Below are positions 4,028 through 6,932 of a stretch of DNA of 6,932 nt, piece after piece; within the stretch, counting starts at the first letter, position 1, and each line of letters starts with the position of its first letter. This DNA comes from an uncultured Pseudomonadota bacterium (GTDB lineage: Bacteria > Pseudomonadota > Gammaproteobacteria > Steroidobacterales > Steroidobacteraceae). The notes beneath the pieces are model-generated. The model was given only the letters and a program-made list of their open reading frames with translations. It did no database searches and was not told the DNA's origin. Both the position numbers and the translations under genes were made by a program. The stretch spans positions 1 to 6,932 of the forward strand of contig CAITAM010000405.1 of the NCBI GenBank assembly GCA_903890265.1. The letters run 5' to 3'.

Positions 4028-5419
4028 ATGCCCGGAGTCCGGATCCGCCGCGTGCGTCCGGCCGCTGACATCCCGGCCGCCGACGGCAGTCGCGCGCAGA
4101 CCCGGGCCCGCGCCGAACACGGGCGGCGCCGGCGCGACTTGACGCGCACCATGGGGCGCGATGCAATCGCGATCATCCCGGCGGCGCCTGTCCGCCACCG
4201 CAACAGCGACGTCGAGTACGCGTACCGGCAGGACTCGGATTTTTACTACCTGACCGGATTTGCCGAGCCGGATGCGGTGGCGGTGCTGATTCCGGGCCGC
4301 CCGACCGGGGAATATGTCCTCTTCTGCCGCGATCGCGACCGTACGCGCGAGATGTGGGACGGCGGCCGGGCAGGCCCTGCCGGTGCGGTGAAGGTGTTCG
4401 GTGCCGACGATGCCTTTCCCATCTCGGACATCGACGAGATCCTGCCGGGACTGCTGGAGCCACGCGCCAGGGTCTACTACACGATGGGCCTCAGCCCCGA
4501 ATTCGACAGTCGAGTCATCGGCTGGGTCAATGGCTTGCGCGCGCAGGCCAAGCAGGGTCTGCATTCGCCGCAGGAGTTCGTGGCTCTCGATCACGTGCTG
4601 CACGACATGCGACTCATGAAGAGCCCCTATGAGCAGGAGCAAATGCGCCACGCGGCGGACATCGCCGTTGCCGCCCACGAGCGCGCCATGCGGCTGGTCG
4701 CACCCGGCGTGACCGAGTACGAGGTGGCCGCGGACCTTCTCCACGAATTCCATCGCCACCGGGCTGAGCCGTCCTACCTGCCGATCGTCGGCGGCGGGAA
4801 AAATGCCTGCGTCCTGCACTACCGGGACAACAGCGAGGTGCTGAAGGACGGCGATCTCCTGCTGATTGATGCCGGTTGCGAGTACGGCTACTACGCGTCG
4901 GATATCACGCGTACCTTCCCCGTCAACGGCCGGTTCAGCCCGGCGCAGCGCGCCCTGTACGACGTGGTGCTTGATGCTCAGCTTGCCGCGATCGAGAAGT
5001 GCCGGCCAGGCAACCACTGGAACGACCCTCACGAGGCGGCTGTCAGGACGGTCACGCAGGGCCTTGTGAAACTCAAGCTCCTGTCCGGGAAGCTGCCGGC
5101 CCTGATCAAGGACGGGGCGTACCGCGAGTACTTCATGCACCGCACCGGGCACTGGCTCGGGATGGACGTGCACGACGTCGGTGACTACCGGGTCGACGGT
5201 GCCTGGCGCGTCCTCGAGCCCGGCATGGCGCTGACCGTAGAGCCAGGCATCTACGTGGCCCCGGGAGCGCGGCGCGCGCCCAAGGAGTTTCGGGGTATCG
5301 GCATCCGGATCGAGGACGACGTCCTCGTCACGAGGACGGAACCGGACGTGCTCACCGGCGCGCTGGTCAAGGACGGTGACGCGATTGAGCGCTTCATGGC
5401 GGGTTCGGGGGTCGTATGA
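4028..5419 (+). CDS. pepP: Xaa-Pro aminopeptidase (aminopeptidase P)
   Basis: The 463-residue cytosolic metallopeptidase removes the N-terminal residue from peptides with proline in second position. The creatinase-type N-terminal domain carries RNSDVEYAYRQDSDFYYLTG. The C-terminal pita-bread domain supplies the dinuclear Mn ligands Asp281 (LIDAG), Asp292 (SDITRTFP), His375 (GHWLG), Glu405 (VEPG) and Glu429 (RIEDD), the E. coli set of Asp260, Asp271, His354, Glu383 and Glu406. It is about 22 residues longer than E. coli PepP (441), nearly all at an Arg-rich N-terminus before AEHGRRRR. The ATG at 4028 lies 10 nt after the preceding stop, without a Shine-Dalgarno. The only other plausible start is GTG at 4052, so the N-terminus is uncertain. 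Its stop overlaps ubiH as ATGA. Confidence 0.96.
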   Translation: MPGVRIRRVRPAADIPAADGSRAQTRARAEHGRRRRDLTRTMGRDAIAIIPAAPVRHRNSDVEYAYRQDSDFYYLTGFAEPDAVAVLIPGRPTGEYVLFCRDRDRTREMWDGGRAGPAGAVKVFGADDAFPISDIDEILPGLLEPRARVYYTMGLSPEFDSRVIGWVNGLRAQAKQGLHSPQEFVALDHVLHDMRLMKSPYEQEQMRHAADIAVAAHERAMRLVAPGVTEYEVAADLLHEFHRHRAEPSYLPIVGGGKNACVLHYRDNSEVLKDGDLLLIDAGCEYGYYASDITRTFPVNGRFSPAQRALYDVVLDAQLAAIEKCRPGNHWNDPHEAAVRTVTQGLVKLKLLSGKLPALIKDGAYREYFMHRTGHWLGMDVHDVGDYRVDGAWRVLEPGMALTVEPGIYVAPGARRAPKEFRGIGIRIEDDVLVTRTEPDVLTGALVKDGDAIERFMAGSGVV

Positions 5420-6675
5420 CCGCGTCTGCCACGGCTGATCTGGCCATCGTGGGTGGCGGTATGGTCGGGGCGAGCCTCGCCGTGATGCTGGCGCCGCTCG
5501 GACTGTCGATTGCCCTGATCGAGGCGCAGCCGGTGGAGTCCGCGGCCCAGCCGTCGTTCGATGCCCGCACCACGGCCCTGTCGAACGGAACGCGGAAGAT
5601 TCTGTCGACGATGGGCGTCTGGGACGCGGTGGCTGCCGAAGCCACGCCCATCCGATCGATCCACATTTCCGAACGCGGGCGGCTGGGCCGTGCGGTCATC
5701 GACGCCGCCGAGCAGTCCCTGCCGGCCATGGGCTACGTGCTGCCGAACCGCGTGCTCGGCCGGGAATTGTGGCGCCGACTGGCCGGTGTGCCGGGCGTGG
5801 TCGTGCACAGCCCGGCGACCGTCACCGCGGTCAGTGCAGACGAGCAGGCGGTGACCGTGGCATGGGAGCAGATGGGCATCGCATCGTCGGTCAGCGCGCG
5901 ACTGGTGGTTGCCGCCGACGGCGCCAACTCGCTCGTCAGGACCGGGTCGGGGCTCGGCGCCACGCGCCGGGATTACGCGCAGTGCGCGATCGTGACGAGT
6001 GCGAGCCCGAGCCAGTTTCACGAGCACGTGGCCTACGAGCGCTTCACCGACGAAGGGCCGGTTGCGGTCCTGCCGCTCGGCGACGGCCGTTGTGCGATTG
6101 TGCTGACGTTACCGCCAGAGGCTGCTACAGCCGCGATGCAGCTCGACGACGCGGGGTTCCTTGATCTCGTCCAGGCCCGGTTCGGCTGGCGACTCGGCCG
6201 GCTCACGGCCCTCGGTCGCCGAGATTGCTACCCGCTCGCACTGACCGAGGCGGAGGACAACGTGGCGGCCCGTACGGTGCTCGTCGGTAGCGCGGCTCAG
6301 GGCCTGCACCCCATTGCCGGTCAGGGCTTCAACCTCGCCCTGCGCGATGCGGCCACACTCGCGGAGGTCATCGCGGACAGTGCGCTCGCCGCCGCGCCTG
6401 ACGAACGCCGCGATCCTGGTGCGCCGGCGTTGCTGGAGCGGTATCGCGACTGGCGCGAGCGGGACCGACGGGTGCTGATCTCGTTCACCGACGGACTCGT
6501 GCGGCTGTTCGCCAGCCCATTGCCGCCGCTGCGGTTCGCCCGCTCGCTCGGCCTGCTGGCCTTTGACCTGTCACCGTCCGCGAAATCGGCCATGTCGGGG
6601 TTGTCGCGGGGGTTCGCCACGGCGCAGCCGCGCCTCGCGCGCGGCTTGCCGCTGGTCGGAGGCTTGGTTTCGTGA
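5416..6675 (+). CDS. ubiH: 2-octaprenyl-6-methoxyphenol hydroxylase type FAD monooxygenase
   Basis: The 419-residue class A flavoprotein monooxygenase adds a ring hydroxyl during ubiquinone synthesis, acting with the membrane-associated Ubi complex. The FAD Rossmann motif GGGMVG is at 13-18 with acidic IEA ending the fold near 37. The middle DGANSLVR motif is at 168-175, and GSAAQGLHPIAGQGFNLALRDA (from 291) is the signature of the UbiH/UbiF/UbiI group. The FTDEGPVAVLPL segment (210-221) also fits. It is slightly longer than E. coli UbiH (392), partly through a C-terminal tail. The second residue of the flavin loop is Ser where Asn is usual (GSAAQ instead of GNAAQ), a conservative change. The ATG overlaps the pepP stop by 4 nt. 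Assignment to UbiH over its paralogs rests largely on the pepP-ubiH-ubiI order. Confidence 0.92.
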   Translation: MTASATADLAIVGGGMVGASLAVMLAPLGLSIALIEAQPVESAAQPSFDARTTALSNGTRKILSTMGVWDAVAAEATPIRSIHISERGRLGRAVIDAAEQSLPAMGYVLPNRVLGRELWRRLAGVPGVVVHSPATVTAVSADEQAVTVAWEQMGIASSVSARLVVAADGANSLVRTGSGLGATRRDYAQCAIVTSASPSQFHEHVAYERFTDEGPVAVLPLGDGRCAIVLTLPPEAATAAMQLDDAGFLDLVQARFGWRLGRLTALGRRDCYPLALTEAEDNVAARTVLVGSAAQGLHPIAGQGFNLALRDAATLAEVIADSALAAAPDERRDPGAPALLERYRDWRERDRRVLISFTDGLVRLFASPLPPLRFARSLGLLAFDLSPSAKSAMSGLSRGFATAQPRLARGLPLVGGLVS

Positions 6676-6932
6676 TGCCGCGCGATTTTGATGTCGTCAT
6701 CGGCGGTGGCGCCATGGTGGGAGCGGCGGTGGCAGCACTCCTCGTCACGGACCCGCGTGCGCGCGGCCTTCGGGTGGCGCTCGTCGAGGCCAACCCGGCC
6801 ACGATGCCGCTGCGTCACGAACCGCCTGAACTCCGTGTTTCCGCGCTCTCCCGTGCCAGCGAGCAGCTGCTGCGCGCTGTCGGGGCCTGGGATCCGTTAT
6901 CGGCGCGCGCACCCTGCGCGTACGAGCGAATG
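6675..6932 (+). CDS. ubiI: UbiI/VisC-like FAD-dependent ubiquinone hydroxylase, N-terminal part (3' end outside window)
   Basis: The first 86 codons are present and the frame is open at the window end. It starts MPRDFDVVIGGGAMVG, an FAD-binding GGGAMVG motif at 10-16, with VALVEA closing the Rossmann unit (34-39). LRVSALSRASEQLLRAVGAWD (53-73) is the conserved segment shared by UbiI, UbiF and UbiH, and the ending AYERM precedes the expected residues. UbiI performs the C5 ring hydroxylation of the ubiquinone precursor. The ATG shares one base with the ubiH stop (TGATG), indicating coupling; a GTG one codon earlier is possible. Without the C-terminus, UbiF or UbiM-like paralogs cannot be excluded, but position after ubiH favours UbiI. 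Confidence 0.8.
   Translation, partial: MPRDFDVVIGGGAMVGAAVAALLVTDPRARGLRVALVEANPATMPLRHEPPELRVSALSRASEQLLRAVGAWDPLSARAPCAYERM

Noticed and set aside
3382..4203. Minus-strand upstream extension of the zapB-like frame to 351 codons
   Set aside because: Only the last 77 codons match the family; the rest is antisense to the ygfB-like gene and crosses both promoters.
3875..5173. 432-codon minus-strand frame opposite pepP
   Set aside because: The pepP strand carries all metal ligands and motifs; the opposite frame is low-information antisense.
5311..5327. Inverted repeat CGAGGAC-GAC-GTCCTCG inside pepP
   Set aside because: It encodes the conserved RIEDDVLV segment; codon bias explains it and no T tract follows.
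1..6932. CRISPR arrays, insertion sequences, tRNA or rRNA genes
   Set aside because: I saw no regularly spaced repeats, transposase motifs, terminal inverted repeats or tRNA/rRNA signatures.

Overview
This is a GC-rich chromosomal segment from a gammaproteobacterium. The evidence is the conserved block that joins zapB-like and zapA, 6S RNA, the 5-formyl-THF cyclo-ligase gene and an EVE-domain gene on one strand to ygfB-like, pepP, ubiH and a ubiI-like gene on the other. From memory, the same neighbourhood occurs in Pseudomonas, with parts of it in E. coli. Genus cannot be fixed from the sequence.

Layout. Positions 2-295 (+) hold the 3' end of a gene resembling the C-terminal domain of AbiEi-type antitoxins (type IV toxin-antitoxin), cut off by the window edge. 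It converges on rpiA (310-972, -). Upstream of rpiA is an unusual small unit on the minus strand: a promoter-like region, a 21-codon lysine-rich open frame (1126-1191), a 20-bp hairpin and a GNRA-looped terminator. A 215-bp gap with short repeats follows. Next, all on the minus strand, come the EVE-domain gene (1407-1868), fthC/ygfA (1865-2515), 6S RNA (about 2551-2750), zapA (2834-3151) and a zapB-like coiled-coil gene (3148-3381). A 78-bp divergent promoter region separates these from the plus-strand operon ygfB-like (3460-4017), pepP (4028-5419), ubiH (5416-6675) and a ubiI-like gene (6675 to the window end).

The genes form two tightly packed transcription units with 1- to 4-nt overlaps, which suggests translational coupling. 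The minus-strand unit joins Z-ring assembly factors, the global RNA polymerase regulator 6S RNA, folate one-carbon salvage and a predicted nucleic-acid reader. The plus-strand unit joins a YgfB-family protein, a proline aminopeptidase and two flavin hydroxylases of ubiquinone synthesis.

Most of the window is conserved housekeeping DNA. The parts worth a second look are the perfectly duplicated ATKKKAAKKK mini-protein with its structured 3' RNA, the divergent promoters whose -10 boxes both sit exactly 6 nt before an ATG (predicting leaderless mRNAs), and the AbiEi-like gene with no toxin gene after it.
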